This document shows, one piece after another, positions 1 to 21,252 of a stretch of 64,000 nucleotides of DNA. The position numbers and the translations under genes were made by a program. The notes below the pieces were generated by a model. That model was not told the origin of the DNA. It saw nothing but the letters and a program-made list of their open reading frames with translations, and ran no database searches. Position 1 is the stretch's first letter. Every line of letters starts with the position of its first letter. The stretch comes from Notolepis coatsorum (taxonomy: Eukaryota > Chordata > Actinopteri > Aulopiformes > Paralepididae): the NCBI GenBank assembly GCA_963971535.1, contig OZ020588.1, forward strand, positions 122,740,443 to 122,804,442. The letters run 5' to 3'.

Positions 1-428
1 CCAACGGCGCTTGCTCAAGAGGCTCAAACGGGGCCAAGGACAACCGACCAAGGACCAATTGAAGATCCCAACTCGGAGCCAAAGAGCGTTTTACCGGCTT
101 AACGCGTCGAGCGCCAAGCAGGAAACGCTTCACAAGAGGGTGGCTGAACAAAACATCACCCTCAAATCCCTCATGATAAGAGGATATAGCTGCTGCATAT
201 ATCCTCACCGTCGAAGCCGACAGTCTATCAAGGAGAGACTGGAGGTAGACAAGGACAATATCCAGGGGGCAGGACACCGGGTCCCTGCCCCCCGCCTTAC
301 ACCACTCTTGGAACTTACGCCATCTGCCCGCGTAACGCGCAACAGTGGAGGGAGCATGCGCATTCCGGATGGTATCAACCACAGAAGGGTCCATCCGCTC
401 CAGATTTACCCTCTCACCAGCCACACCA
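1..428 (-). pseudogene. DIRS tyrosine recombinase, N-terminal part
   Basis: A minus-strand frame different from that of the RNase H carries a tyrosine-recombinase N-terminal (SAM-like) domain. It shows HAPSTVARYAGRWRKFQEWC, then CPLDIVLVYLQSLLD, STVRIYAAAISSYH, HPLVKRFLLGARR and PSWDLQLVLGRLS. In DIRS elements this enzyme integrates the circular DNA intermediate. The catalytic domain, with its R-H-R-Y residues, would lie beyond position 1 and cannot be judged. The frame is open across the visible 428 bases and overlaps the end of the upstream frame, as is usual for DIRS. Confidence 0.8.
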
Positions 429-1210
429 TCAGACGTTGGCCAAACACCGGGTACTGAAACAGCGACCGTGTGCTTGAGAGAGGGCCGTCGCCGACCAAGG
501 AATAAGCCATGGCGGAGCTACCAGTAGCTGGATCAGGACCGGGAACCACACTGCCGTGCCCCGGTCCGGTGCGACCAGGATCACAGTCCTGCGCTCCCTC
601 CGTATCCGCTCCAACAGCTGACTCAACAGCTGTAGAGGAGAAAAGGCGTACAGAAGGCCGGGCGGCCATGGAAACATCGAGAAGGCATCCACCCCCAAGG
701 GGGGATGATCTGCCCGACTGACCGAGAACCACAAGGGGCACTTGTGAGAGCGTCGGCTCGCAAACAGATCCACTGAGGCCTCCCCGAAGCGATCCCAGAT
801 CTGTCTGAATATATCGTGGCGCAGTTCCCACTCGTCGCAACGAGGACCGCCCCGAGACATCATATCCGCGCCCACATTCTCCACACCAGGGATGTGGAGC
901 GCCCTCAGACTGCGCAGCCTGCGAGATGCTCATAGCCAGAGTTTGACCGCCGCCCGGTGCAGGCGGATGGATCGAGTCCCACCCTGCCTGTTGATATACG
1001 CCGCTGCCGTCATACTGTCCGTTCTGACCAGAACGTGCTCGCCTACCACCAGGTGGACGGACAACTTGAGGACCAGGAGGACCGCCCTCAATTCCAACAC
1101 ATTGATGTGCAGGGTAGACGGGGCAGCATGGACCGTCCAGCTGCCCCCCACTGCGTTGGTCCGACACGTCCCTCCCCAACCCGTGAGAGAAGTGTTGGTG
1201 AAGACCGTGA
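429..1210 (-). pseudogene. DIRS RNase H region, one in-frame stop
   Basis: The minus-strand frame from about 1210 down to 429 reads like DIRS RNase H. It has a start-of-domain TNTSLTGWGG block, then HINVLELRAVLLVLK, then LVRTDSMTAAAYINRQGG, and further on NVGADMMSRGG followed by VDLFASRRSHKCPLWFS. The two listed pieces (1151 to 930 and 884 to 429) are in the same frame. They are separated by one TGA just after a KLWL segment, where relatives normally have tryptophan, so a TGG-to-TGA change is likely. The protein would remove RNA from the RNA:DNA hybrid during reverse transcription. The reverse transcriptase palm upstream is missing. Family assignment comes from remembered motifs, not a search. 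Confidence 0.8.
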
Positions 1211-1499
1211 CGTGTGAGCGCCTGCTGCCTAGAATGCAGGAAATTAAGTCTTTGTAACAAAAAAATCCTGGTGGGGGACCCCCTGCTTAAAAAGTGGCCT
1301 GACTGGGGCTATATTTTGCACTATATTTCCTGGCCTGAATGATTTCCCCAGTCCGGCCCTGGTTAAAAGCCTCCAATGCTTATTAGTGTGTGTGCGTTTG
1401 AACGTTTGCATGTTTCAACCATACATTTCCATTTATAAAAAATTAAATAAAAATGAATATTATTTTTTATAAAAACATTTTTTTACCTCCTATAAATAG

Positions 1500-1562
1500 T
1501 GGGGGTTGTGGCTCTCTGACACCGTTTTTTTTGGGTCGCGGCCTGAAAAGTTTGGGAACCCC
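1500..1562. mobile_element. hAT-type MITE end (remnant)
   Basis: The segment ends in GGGAACCCCTG preceded by CCTGAAAAGTTT, and it has the same CTCTCTGAC run that precedes the right end of the MITE at 6544-7124. It interrupts the hAT-like pseudogene that continues at 1563. The other end of this MITE was not found. The 1216-1499 interval upstream holds no recognisable feature apart from A-rich tracts. Confidence 0.6.
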
Positions 1563-2212
1563 TGGTCTAGCCTGTACCCCCCAGACATGTTGCTGGCCCC
1601 GTCAAAACAGTATCCTATCAGCCTCTCCATGGGCAGGTCGAGGCGTAAAAGTATTTTATACACAAAAACAGCATCTCGGCTGTTGTGTCTGGGCATGGCA
1701 TTGTAAAAACCCCAAAAGAAGTTCTGAGCTTCCAAGTTGTCATCGGCAAACTGTATATTACACGAGAATTGTTCTTTTCCAGTGAGTGACATCAGTGGTT
1801 CCGTCAGCGCTCAAGCCAAATAATGGGCATTTGGATGCTTTGCCTCTAATTTGTCGCTGAATATCATGGGCAAACAGCTGTAAGATTTCGTTTTGGATGT
1901 TGTTGGACATCCAGTTGTCTCTCTTTTGGAGCCAATTCTTCAACTCGGAATCAGACTCGGTGCGCACTATTTCCATCATGAGCTGCCATAACACCCCATC
2001 CCTATTTGCATCACCCCTCAGTGGAAGCCCCTGGCGCCCGAGGGGGGGTATAGGGGAACAGACTCAGTTAACTCTTCAATACCTGATGCTGAGGCTGAAC
2101 CTGTCGTCTCTGTTTCTCTCTGACGTTTATCAGATTTTGTGGGACTGTCACTGGGACCGGCGGGACGTTTCGAAAATAAATCTGATATTTTTCTTTTCTG
2201 CGAGTGAGACAT
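1563..2212 (-). pseudogene. hAT-superfamily (DUF4371/ZMYM-like) transposase fragment
   Basis: Two minus-strand frames together resemble the N-terminal half of DUF4371-type hAT transposases, which also gave rise to ZMYM/TTF-type host proteins. The order is an N-terminal tail (MSHSQKRKISDLFSKRP), then LRGDANRDGVLWQLM, NWMSNNIQNEILQLFAHDI, SADGTTDVT, then after a frameshift GKEQFSCNIQFADDNL, FWGFYNAMP and CFDGASNMSG. The D in DGTTDV and the D in CFDGASNMSG are positions of the catalytic site in this family. The BED-type zinc finger region between the N-tail and LRGDANRDG is missing. The copy is cut at 1563 by a MITE end, and no C-terminal dimerisation region is present. It is therefore inactive. 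Confidence 0.75.
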
Positions 2213-2440
2213 TCTGTGCTAGCAAAGTCTGACTACTAGCTAAAATCGACTGATGCGCAAGCACTGTATCACAGTAGCTCAGTGGTTCATGGCGCGTGGG
2301 AAGGGCGGGAGACGGGAGGTGAATACAATTAGTTGTTTCACCTGTCATTCAATCAGTCTGTGTCAGTCTGTCATCACTCGAAAATCTACTCTGCTGCAAT
2401 CTTGTCGGTTTTACACGTATGATTGTGTACGTACAGTAGT

Positions 2441-2540
2441 GTAATGAATGAATGAAAACTTTATTTAACAGATTGGAGAATGGCTACAATACAGTACGGC
2501 TCAATACACACAATATTAAAATGGTGAAGTGCGTTGAGCA
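2441..2540 (-). mobile_element. LINE 3' end (Rex1/L2-like family seen again at 39743)
   Basis: The run of AATG repeats followed by AAAACTTTATTTAACAGATT and the segment ATACAGTACGGCTCAATACA is nearly identical to the 3' end of the LINE at 39743-41255. On the minus strand it reads AATAAAGTTTTCATTCATTC, meaning a polyadenylation signal followed by a short tandem tail. Only the last 100 bases of the element were retained, which is normal 5' truncation. Confidence 0.7.
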
Positions 2541-3388
2541 GGATAAACTTATAATATACAGTGTTACAGTTATACAGTTACAGTATATAATATACAAATA
2601 TATAAATACTGTCATAAAAAAAAACACATAAAAAAAAAAAAAAATTATATATATTATTATTATTTTTTTTCCAATGTGCCTGAGTGTGGGCGTACCGCTC
2701 AACGCGCAGACTATTCACATGCAAAAATGTGCCAGCCCCCCAGGCTCCGTGCAGAGTATCAGACTTCTGTCTCAAAACAGCCTTTTTTAAACACAGATTT
2801 CTAACAATTAGAGTTACTATATCTGTTCGCTGTTATACTAAATATGTTCTTCAACACTCAAACTGTAATTATGTATATAAAAAAAAACGGAAAATAACAA
2901 AACCAAAACAAATAAATAGTTTTCCTTTTTTTTAAGAACTCAAGACGCCGACTTGTAGGCACGGTCGCTGGTCTCGGTCACATATACACAATCATTTAAC
3001 AATATTTAATTTTACAGTGACTGAAAAGGTACAGTCTGAAGCATAATGCTTATATATGCCTGTCCTATATTCTTAACAAAATTAAGACTCCAAAACAGTA
3101 TTCTAAAAGAAAATAGCAAAAATCTGTATTATTCACCTTTGTAGCCTTTGTGTAGCAACTTGAAACTACCTGTTGTATTAAATTAATTGATATTTAACTT
3201 GTCCCGGTGTCCAGTCTTTTGACTAGCCCCACCCATTCATTGTAAACAATGATGCATGTAATTGTATTAATGTTAATGTGTGTTGTAGCTATGTGATACA
3301 TTCTGAATGGCATTAACGTTAGTTGGGTACTGTCACTGTATTTCGTTGGTTAGCTATTTAGCTAATGTTGTTGCAGTCCAGTTTCTCC
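2541..3388. other. No gene seen; AT-rich DNA
   Basis: This interval is AT-rich with poly-A and poly-T tracts around 2618-2670 and 2875-2935. Open frames here are short and low-complexity. I see no splice-bounded exon, RNA gene or intact repeat. Confidence 0.5.
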
Positions 3389-3555
3389 GGGCAGTAGCGT
3401 ATAGTGTTTGTTCATGCTACGTCACTACTTGGGTCTAAAAATAGCTACACTACAGAGAACGCTACTTGGTTCAAAAGGAGCAACGCTACCATCACGCTAC
3501 TGAGAAATGTAGTTAAGCTATGTAGCGTCGCTACTTGTAGCTAGCTACTGCCCAA
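3389..3555. mobile_element. Short MITE with GGGCAGTAGC ends
   Basis: The segment starts GGGCAGTAGCG and ends TAGCTAGCTACTGCCC, so the first ten bases and the reverse complement of the last ten match. The interior is made of ACGCTAC/GTAGC words in both orientations. The shape is that of a small hAT-like MITE. I could not fix a clear target duplication. Confidence 0.5.
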
Positions 3556-5099
3556 CTGCTCTCTAAATATCAGACCCATTCACAGGCAATATAGGCAATT
3601 ATTTGTAAACAATATCTAGCCGTAGAGAACATAATTTATTTTATTTGCATTACGTGTAAGCGACCGATAAGCATATCTTGCAGAGTATTAAATGAGTGCT
3701 GCGAGTTCCCAATGGCTAATTGTACAGAGTCAGCAATACAATAGACGATAATTAACACATCCACCACCAAAAACGGCTTACGACGGGTTTCAAGGTCATG
3801 CGAATTCCGCCATTCCACGGCGTACAACGTTATTGAGATCATATTTAATTTTTTCGCCATGGTATTCATAATTCCCTCACCCAGCCTTGGCTGATACAGT
3901 GGGAGCCTGCACAACAGTGCAACGCTTCAATACCGTCGCCTGGTGGATGATCGGGCGAATTACAATCGGAAATGGATCTCTGGTGATCTCCGTGCATCTG
4001 GGAAATGCGTCCGGCAGGCACATATTGTTGCGGGACTCTAGACACACATCCGTATTATGGATCGCTGCCATAACTCAATAATCGATATGATTTGGGCGTT
4101 TATTTCGCCATACAAACCGGAAATGGATCTAGTCGATCGCTGTCAAATAAGTGGGATCTTTTTCCTCCAGTCTCATCGGCGAACGGTAAGAGGACAGTAA
4201 CGTAGCGTGAATGTTTATTATTATTAATGCAAACTGCTCTGATCAATATATCACCCATACTACATAAAGCATTTACTGACGATCACAGAATTATAAACGA
4301 CCCCCCCCCCCATTCATCCGCGCATGATGAGTCATAACGTTTAGGATCATGTACAGTTGACATTTTTAATATAGCGTGTATCGGCAACAAACGGCAGTTG
4401 ATAATCTATATATGCGTTTATGCCTATAACTCACGTTCTAGGAATTACTGCAGAAAACGATAAAAACATATTTATATTCTAGACGGTATTTTCGTATGAA
4501 TCTATGAATGAAAAAGTATAACGTTCCTACATCCTGAACAATAGATAATCGATGTTGAATGGGCCATAGTAATGTCAATTTAGCAATACAATTAAAAAAG
4601 TTATAGCCCTGCAAAGAAGGTGAACATCTCCATAGGCTTAGAGTGGTGGCAGAGAGTGGTATGAGAGGGGCAAACTGCGTGGCAGTTAATGTGTTAAGGA
4701 CAAAGTTGCCATTCCAGCTAATGTTTCCAGATTGGGACATTGTGAGAAAACCCCTGGGAAGGTCTGAACAAAAATCTCCCTATACATTCAAAAACCCTTT
4801 GCTTTTATTATTCCAGCAAACAGGCTGTATCTTTCATCCAAATTGGATGATGAAAGAGGAAGGGAAAGCAAGAGAGAGGGGGACATTAAAGGAACCCCTC
4901 CCCCCAATTTGTTTTAGAGTGAGCAAGAGGTGGGGAAAAATATAATCTCTCCATTAGAGGTTGACATTTACAATATTTTACCAATACATTTTTGTATCAA
5001 AGCTAACATTTGAGCCATTGTGTATACGCTCCACATGAGAGTGCAGTGCGGTTTGCAGAAATCTGGGCTCAACACTGATGACGTAATTCACTCTAGTTA
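3556..5099. other. No gene seen
   Basis: Two overlapping minus-strand frames (3636-3914 and 3877-4071) look mildly protein-like, but they match nothing I recognise and lack clear exon borders. A 20-base word, GGAAATGGATCT with its flanks, occurs near 3970 and again near 4119. The rest is AT-rich unique-looking DNA. Confidence 0.4.
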
Positions 5100-5262
5100 C
5101 TTCTTTTTTTCTTTATTTTCTTTTTTTGGTTATCTTTTTCCCCCTCCTTTTTCCGATTTTTTCTCCCATCCCACTGTTAGTCGTTATGCCAATTCCCAAC
5201 CCCCTCCCTGGTTGTTGCGCACTTTCCCCTACTGTTGGTCCGAGAGGCCGGAGACTGTCACA
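5100..5262 (-). mobile_element. SINE fragment (3' half, same family as 42239-42709)
   Basis: The text CTCCCATCCCACTGTTAGTC followed by GTTATGCCAATTCCCAACCC is the minus-strand 3' half of the tRNA-derived SINE found whole at 12545-13040 and 42239-42709. It lacks the tRNA-like head with A and B boxes, so it is truncated. A T-rich run at its left edge corresponds to the A-rich SINE tail. Confidence 0.65.
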
Positions 5263-5849
5263 TCCCAGATAGCAAAAGATGTTAATTCAATGTTGAGTTA
5301 TGGTCAAAATGCTTGATTTTTGGTTAAGGTCGACGATTGATGGTGGATCAACCATTAACCGATGAACCACTTGGCCAATGTTGAAAACATGTCATTGAAT
5401 CAATATTGTTTTGTGGTTGAATTTTAATGATTGAAATGCCAAGATCTAATAAATGTTGAATCAACGTATGCTGCTCAACGTATGCTGTCGTCATTGTCTC
5501 ATCACCCAGACTGCACTGCACTTGTGCTGCCCCGCCTCCCAGAATGCACCTGTGCGGCAGCTTCCTGGCTGCTACCTCATGTCTCTCTGCATCGTTAAGA
5601 CTGGTGAGTACTGCATGGCAATAATGTCGATTATGTTGTATGTTGTATGTTGTATGTATGCTTTCGATTGCAAACGCCAGCGGAGTAGTGCCGTGTTCGT
5701 TTTTACATGGTAGAGAATATTATATTAACCGTTATTCATGCCTGCTAGCTGAAGCTAATTTAGCTAGTAGCGTTAGCAGTTAGCTATGATGAATGTTTCT
5801 TGATTTTGGTATAGTGATATCCACCTGTTGCATATACTGTTATACATTT

Positions 5850-5912
5850 TATGAGCCGTATTGTATTGTACCCATATGCAATATGTTAAATAAAGTTTAC
5901 ATCCATTCATTC
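5850..5912 (+). mobile_element. LINE 3' end remnant
   Basis: The stretch TGAGCCGTATTGTATTGTAC followed by TTAAATAAAGTTTACATCC and CATTCATTC is a plus-strand, diverged copy of the LINE 3' end seen at 2441, 13917 and 39743. The surrounding 5263-6536 interval has no other feature I can name. It is rich in TTAGCTAGC/GCTAACGTTAGC words, which are common in fish DNA. Confidence 0.5.
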
Positions 5913-6543
5913 TGCTAGCATTACCGATTGCATGAGCAGCTGGCTAACGTGAGCTATCAGGATTCAGACCCTGTTAGCTCAGAGCTCCTCTTTCAACTTT
6001 ACTAACCCTAACATTCAACAAGCATTAAACAAAATGGCCCAGTCATCTATTCACCTTTGTTTAATACACACAGCGTTGCCTCTAATGTTATCTAACTACT
6101 GATAGCTCGCGATATCATCAGTTTGGTGCTGGCTAAGTAGCGTGAGCTAACGTTAGCTTCTAGCCACAATGCTATATTGTTATAATGGCATACTCCATTG
6201 ACGTTAGCATGCAGCTAACAATGCTACCGATCGTTTTTTAGACTAAACTATCCGCTCTTGGTGGTCACTTGTGTTGATGTTAGTTTTGTTTCATCAACAA
6301 ATGACAGGCAGAACACACAGTGAATGTATCCGTTTTGTTTATTGCACTTTTATTAGGCTTTGCTGAAAAATAATTGCTGCATTGAGTAAATAGGCAAGAT
6401 GGTGGCGCGGCATAGGCGCTTGCCTTATTGACATTTTCTTTGCTGGAGCTTCCAGGAAGTGTATTGGCACATTCAGTTCTGATTGGTTGAAATTGCCTTC
6501 ATGTTTGCCACCTACTGCCACCTACTGCTTTGGCAGTGTACTA

Positions 6544-7124
6544 CAGTGGTTCCCAACGTCGGGGTCGCGACCCAAAGGTGGGCCGCAAGCAGCCACGGAT
6601 GGGCCGCGAGATGATTTAAATAAAAAAATAAAAAAAAAACATTTTTTTTATTTTTTATTTTTTTATTTTTTTATTTTTTTATTTAATTTTTTTTGTCAGG
6701 CCACTGAACTTAGAAGCAGGCCAGGACAGTGTTTCTAGTTGTATTCTAAAATTCTATTCTATTGTATTCTAAAATGTGACTATATGGTTTTATATTAACT
6801 TAATAAATAAACAAAAACGAAAAATCTACTTATTTCAACGAACATTTCAAACTAAATAACAGATTATGCACATAAAACGCTGAAAACAACCGAAGCAACA
6901 ATAGTATTTTAATGAGGCTATTATTATTATCATTATTATTTTGCAACAAGTTAGCCCTCTCATAAATAGCACATATAAATGAATAACTAACTTGAACTAA
7001 CTTAATAGGTTGAAGTGATATTTGGCTTAAAAAATCGGTCGCCTGGCAAAAAAAAAAAAAAAAAGGCCAGGCTCTCTGACGCCTTATTTTCTGGGCCCCG
7101 GCCTGAAAAGTTTGGGAACCCCTG
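6544..7124. mobile_element. hAT-type MITE with target duplication
   Basis: Near-matching inverted ends are seen: GTGGTTCCCAACG on the left and AAAGTTTGGGAACCCC on the right. A 9-bp direct repeat TGTACTACA lies at 6537-6545 and 7123-7131; 8 bp of it would be the expected hAT target duplication, and the exact border is ambiguous by one base. The interior is AT-rich with poly-T and poly-A tracts and encodes no transposase, so the element was moved by another hAT enzyme. Confidence 0.8.
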
Positions 7125-7131
7125 TACTACA

Positions 7132-7980
7132 TCAGTGTGCTCGGGTGACAAAAATGAAAAAAAAACGAAAGTGTGACTCGAGGCGCACGACGTCGCGGCA
7201 ATACGCATATGAAAACAATACGAAGATGATACGAAAGGTGTAACCGCCGCCGTCATATTACAGTGACATTCATACAGTATCCTTTGATTTCACATAATTT
7301 AATTATTATTTCACAATAAAATACTGTAATCAAAATCCTCTGTAATATCACATCAGATTTTGTAATCTCACAATAACATAGCAATATTTTACATTTAATT
7401 ATTATTTCACAATAATAGTAATCAAAATCGAAAGGCCCATTTGCATATTATTGGTATCTAGGGACATCTATGGACCTCAGGGAATGTATTCACATTGTCA
7501 GAAATATTGTGTCTATTACTAGGCTTGCTTAAATTGTGATGAAACAAATGAGAATATGAATTATGATGTTTCTTTGCATCTTTGACAGTGAATAACACCA
7601 TGCTAATAATGACCAAACATTAAAAACTGCCACTGATCTCGTTCAGTCCCCTCTTGAGGTCATGTGTAAAAAAAAAAATCGAAGGAAATTAATAAAGGGA
7701 AGATGATTAAACCGAAGGTTCTGTAGATGCAGTACTGAATTCTCCCATCCGGACCAATGCAATTTGAAATATTATGACCTTATTATAGCCAATTCGCACA
7801 TTTATATATATATTATCTTTCAAATGCCTGAGTTCAATTTGGATTTAGTATCACCAGGCATGCATAAGAACAGATAATAATCTACTGTAATCTACTGTAC
7901 TTTTAAATTGTCCCCACAGTGCAACCGTTTTGAAACTAATTTCAGATCTAATTGTTTCTCCCACTTTGGCCTCCTGACAG
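7132..7980. other. No gene seen; diffuse repeat word shared with 43980-44030
   Basis: The stretch from 7436 to 7492 (CATTTGCATATTATTGGTAT, then CTAGGGACATCTATGGACCT) recurs almost unchanged near 43984-44032, which marks an unnamed dispersed repeat. The remainder is AT-rich. Upstream non-coding or 5' exons of the gene starting at 7981 may lie here, but none can be proven. Confidence 0.4.
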
Positions 7981-18221
<10,241 letters not shown>

Positions 18222-18529
18222 GGTACCCCAGCACAGCACACACTGTTTCCCTGGTTCATACAGTACAAGGAATTACCCTCATGGACACTGTTCTTCCATG
18301 GACGGCATCTACTTGAATGACTTATGCTGCTTCAGCCTGTTCTTGGAACCGAAGTGACCCAAACTTAATTGTCAAGCGAACCAGAGTCAAACTTGGGGTA
18401 CCCCAGCACACTGTTTCCCTGGTTCATACAGTACAAGGAATTACCCTCATGGACACTGTTCTTCCATGGACGGCATCTACTTGAATGACTTATGCTGCTT
18501 CAGCCTGTTCTTGCAGTGTTTATTTTTTT

Positions 18530-18640
18530 TATTTTTTATTTTAACCTTTATTTACCCAGGGTAGGTTCGCTGAGCACGGATGCTCTTTTTCAGCTACGCC
18601 CTGCTTCACATTCACAGAGTTCCATTCACACCTGGGAGCT
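18530..18640. repeat. Dispersed repeat with TTTATTTACCCAGGGTAGGTT
   Basis: The block TTAACCTTTATTTACCCAGG is the same word that builds the minisatellite at 34545-35143, and a related form occurs at 56007. It is a common fish interspersed repeat. Type and borders are not resolved. Confidence 0.5.
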
Positions 18641-18679
18641 GCCCAGGCCTAACAAAATTAATAGTTGGTTTCAGGTTGC

Positions 18680-18928
18680 CGACCGACCCTGCCGATTTAG
18701 GTGCGACCCAATATATTTTATGAAAAAGCTGTCTATCAGTCAACTAAGTGACAGAGAAAGGAGAGCCAAACAGCGCAAATGGAGAGCGCAACAACTGAGA
18801 TGCAGAGCAGCCAAAACAGCAGTTGCAGCAACCATAGATCAGTGCATGACGCCGCCTCTAAGTCCAGACCCAGACCCAGACCCAGGGCCAAATTCAGGGT
18901 CAGATCCTGGGTCAGATCCAGGCCCCTT
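18680..18928 (+). CDS. Probable 5' exon of the transposase-like gene
   Basis: The frame LSDRERRAKQRKWRAQQLRC, then RAAKTA and a Pro-Asp-Gly-Ser-rich stretch (PPLSPDPDPDPG), resembles the basic N-terminal segment of the protein family encoded at 19312. The only usable donor before the GA microsatellite is CTTAAG|GTTAGA at 18928, and joining it to the acceptor at 19178 keeps the frame. The joined part then gives a basic, Leu-spaced stretch (SKKERKRLHQELENKKSRL) before a TAA near 19287. The exon is not part of the 6.1-kb duplication, so only the first copy has it. The 5' border is not defined. Confidence 0.45.
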
Positions 18929-18938
18929 AAGGTTAGAG

Positions 18939-19056
<118 letters not shown>

Positions 19057-19178
19057 GTGTATGAGTGAGTGTGAGTGTGTGTATGTGTAAGGGGAGAATT
19101 TGAGTAAGTCACATGCATTGGTGAGTATTTGATTGTCAGTACAACTATTTGACTAATCTTTGCTTTATTGTGCTGCAG

Positions 19179-21252
19179 GCAACATGCTCAGGGGCGTTTA
19201 AGGTCAAAGAAGGAGAGAAAGAGGCTCCACCAAGAGCTGGAAAACAAGAAAAGCAGATTATCTCCCAAATGTTATCCGGGAAGATTGTAAATAGGTACCG
19301 CATGCAGAAATATGGAAATAGTGCCAGTGGTCTTCCAAGAAGAAGGTGGAAGACTTTGGAAAAAAATTCAGTTTCTTTCGCTCGTAAAAGCAAAGCTCCG
19401 CATCCCAACACAGTTCAAATCAAATGTCAAAGCTTTCTATGACCGTGATGATGTCAGTCGAGTCACGACTGGAAGAAAGCAGACCATAACACGGCAGAAA
19501 GTTAAAAAACAAAGGAGATTTCTTGTTGATTCACGGCAAAATCTTCACAGGAAATTCCTATCTGAAAATCCACACAGAGCTTTGTCCTACAGTCTCTTTT
19601 GCAGACTTCGACCCTTCTGGGTGGTACATCCCACCATTCAGGACAGAGATACGTGCATGTGTAAAATCCATGAGAACCTCGGCTTTGTGGCTGACAAGCT
19701 GAAGCAACTAAGTTTGCTTACCAATTCCAACCTTGAGCAGCTTATTGAAGAGGTCTCTTGCAGCACAAACAGTAAAGAGTGCATGTATGGAGAGTGTCCC
19801 ACATGCAAACTGAAAAGCTTCCCACTGGCTACTGTTCCTGACACCAACATGCGTGTTGCATACATACAGTGGGTAATGGAGGAGAAGACCATGCTACAAG
19901 AAAAGAAGGCTGTGTCATTCAAAGTGACAGCTAAAAAACGAATTGAAAGCACTGTAGAGGGGCTCATTGAGCATTTCACTTGTCTGCTGCACAGGTTTAA
20001 GAAACATGTGTTCAACATCAAGCAGCAGTTCTCATTCTCCAGAGAGCTAAAGAGAAGTCTGTCCTCACACGAATGCATTATACATGTGGATTTCTCAGAA
20101 AACTACTCATGTAAGTACAGTGCTGAGATCCAGGCTGTGCATTTCGGTGCCTCGCACCAACAGGCATCAATGCACACAGGTGTGTTGTATGTTGGTGAAG
20201 ATGCACGCCCTCTCTGCTTATGCACCATCTCAGAATCCAAGCAAGAAGGTCCCCCTGCGATCTGGCAACACCTTGAGGCAGTACTGGACTACGTACAAGC
20301 CAATCATCCACCTGTGTCTGTGGTCCACTTCTTCAGTGATGGTCCTTGTACTCAATACAGGCAGAAGGGTAATTTCTTCCTGTTCAGTACTGAATTGAGT
20401 AAGAGGGGCTTTGAGAGTGGAACATGGAATATTTTTGAAGCAAGCCACGGAATGGGAGCGCCTGATGGTGTTGGGGGAGTATTAAAAAGACTGGCAGATC
20501 AACTTGCGAGTACAGGGCGTGACATTCCTGATGCCACCACATGTTACCGAGCACTACTTACAACTGGCACGACAGTGAAGCTCTTTTATGTGGAAACTGA
20601 GAACATTGTGGATGCTTATCGTAACATGCCAGCAAATATCCCATTAGTCCCAGGGACAATGCGAATACACCAAGTGGTCACCAACAGGAAAGGCCACTTG
20701 ATCACCAGGGATGTCAGCTGTCTGTGTGCCACATTGAAGAACCTGTCCTGTACATGTTTCAACACTTACCACTTCATCTTTGCTCCACTGATAATGGGCC
20801 CCCAAATGATCAAGGCAACCCAAGCCTCAAGCACCCCAGCCATACCTCAGCCAACCACAAGCACCCCAGCCATACCTCAGCCAACCACAAGCACCCCAGC
20901 CATACCTCAGCCAACCACACAAGCACAAGCACAAAAGTCAGCAGAACAGCTGACTGAAGAACTTCAAGGACCCCAGGAGATCAATTGGAGTAGTGATGGG
21001 ATAATTGGTCAATGGTGTGTCCTTACATATGACCAGGAGCTGTACCCTGGAATCATTGTGGCAACAGGTGAAGGATATGCCCAAGTGAAGTGCATGCGCC
21101 ATATTGGCCAGAATAGATATTTCTGGCCATCCCGCGAGGACTGTATCTGGTACATGTTTGACGACATTTTAAGGTTGATTCCTTCTCCTGTCAATGTGAC
21201 AGCACGACATGTAGAGATCCGGAAAGACATCTGGTCAAAACTTGTTGGGTAG
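19179..21252 (+). CDS. Transposase-like protein, DDE/D type of unassigned family, copy 1
   Basis: The 646-codon frame starts at ATG 19312. Seen in order: a YDRDDVSRVTTGRKQ block (43-57); a Cys/His cluster (C115, C117, H120, then C150, C157, C162, C165) likely to bind zinc; HVDFSENYS with D260; HFFSDGPCTQYRQKGNFF with D343; ASHGMGAPDGVGG with H379 and D385; a Cys cluster (C470, C472, C480, C482); three STPAIPQPTT repeats (507-536); and a C-terminal GQWCVLTYDQELYPG...FWP module (567-606). The acidic residues at 260, 343 and 385 are spaced like an RNase H-fold transposase. Similar multi-copy proteins occur in fish and invertebrate genomes, so it is probably transposon-derived, but I cannot name the superfamily and see no terminal repeats. 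Upstream of the ATG, family-like text (GKIVNRYRMQKYGN) lies in another frame, which suggests 5' frame damage shared by both copies. Confidence 0.6.

Larger units (their letters stand above)
1..1215 (-). mobile_element. DIRS1-like retrotransposon fragment, cut by the window edge
   Basis: Read on the minus strand, this stretch gives the RNase H region and then the start of a tyrosine recombinase, which is the order found in DIRS-type retroelements. These elements use reverse transcriptase and a tyrosine recombinase instead of an integrase. The upstream (reverse transcriptase) side is lost near 1215, where unrelated A-rich sequence begins, and the recombinase runs off the window at position 1. 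Neither end nor any inverted or split repeat is visible, so the full element cannot be delimited. At least one internal stop shows that this copy is inactive. Confidence 0.85.

Noticed and set aside
3636..4081. Two overlapping minus-strand frames and one plus-strand frame as a small gene
   Set aside because: No motif, no clear splice sites and no repeat relationship; kept only as an unclassified interval.
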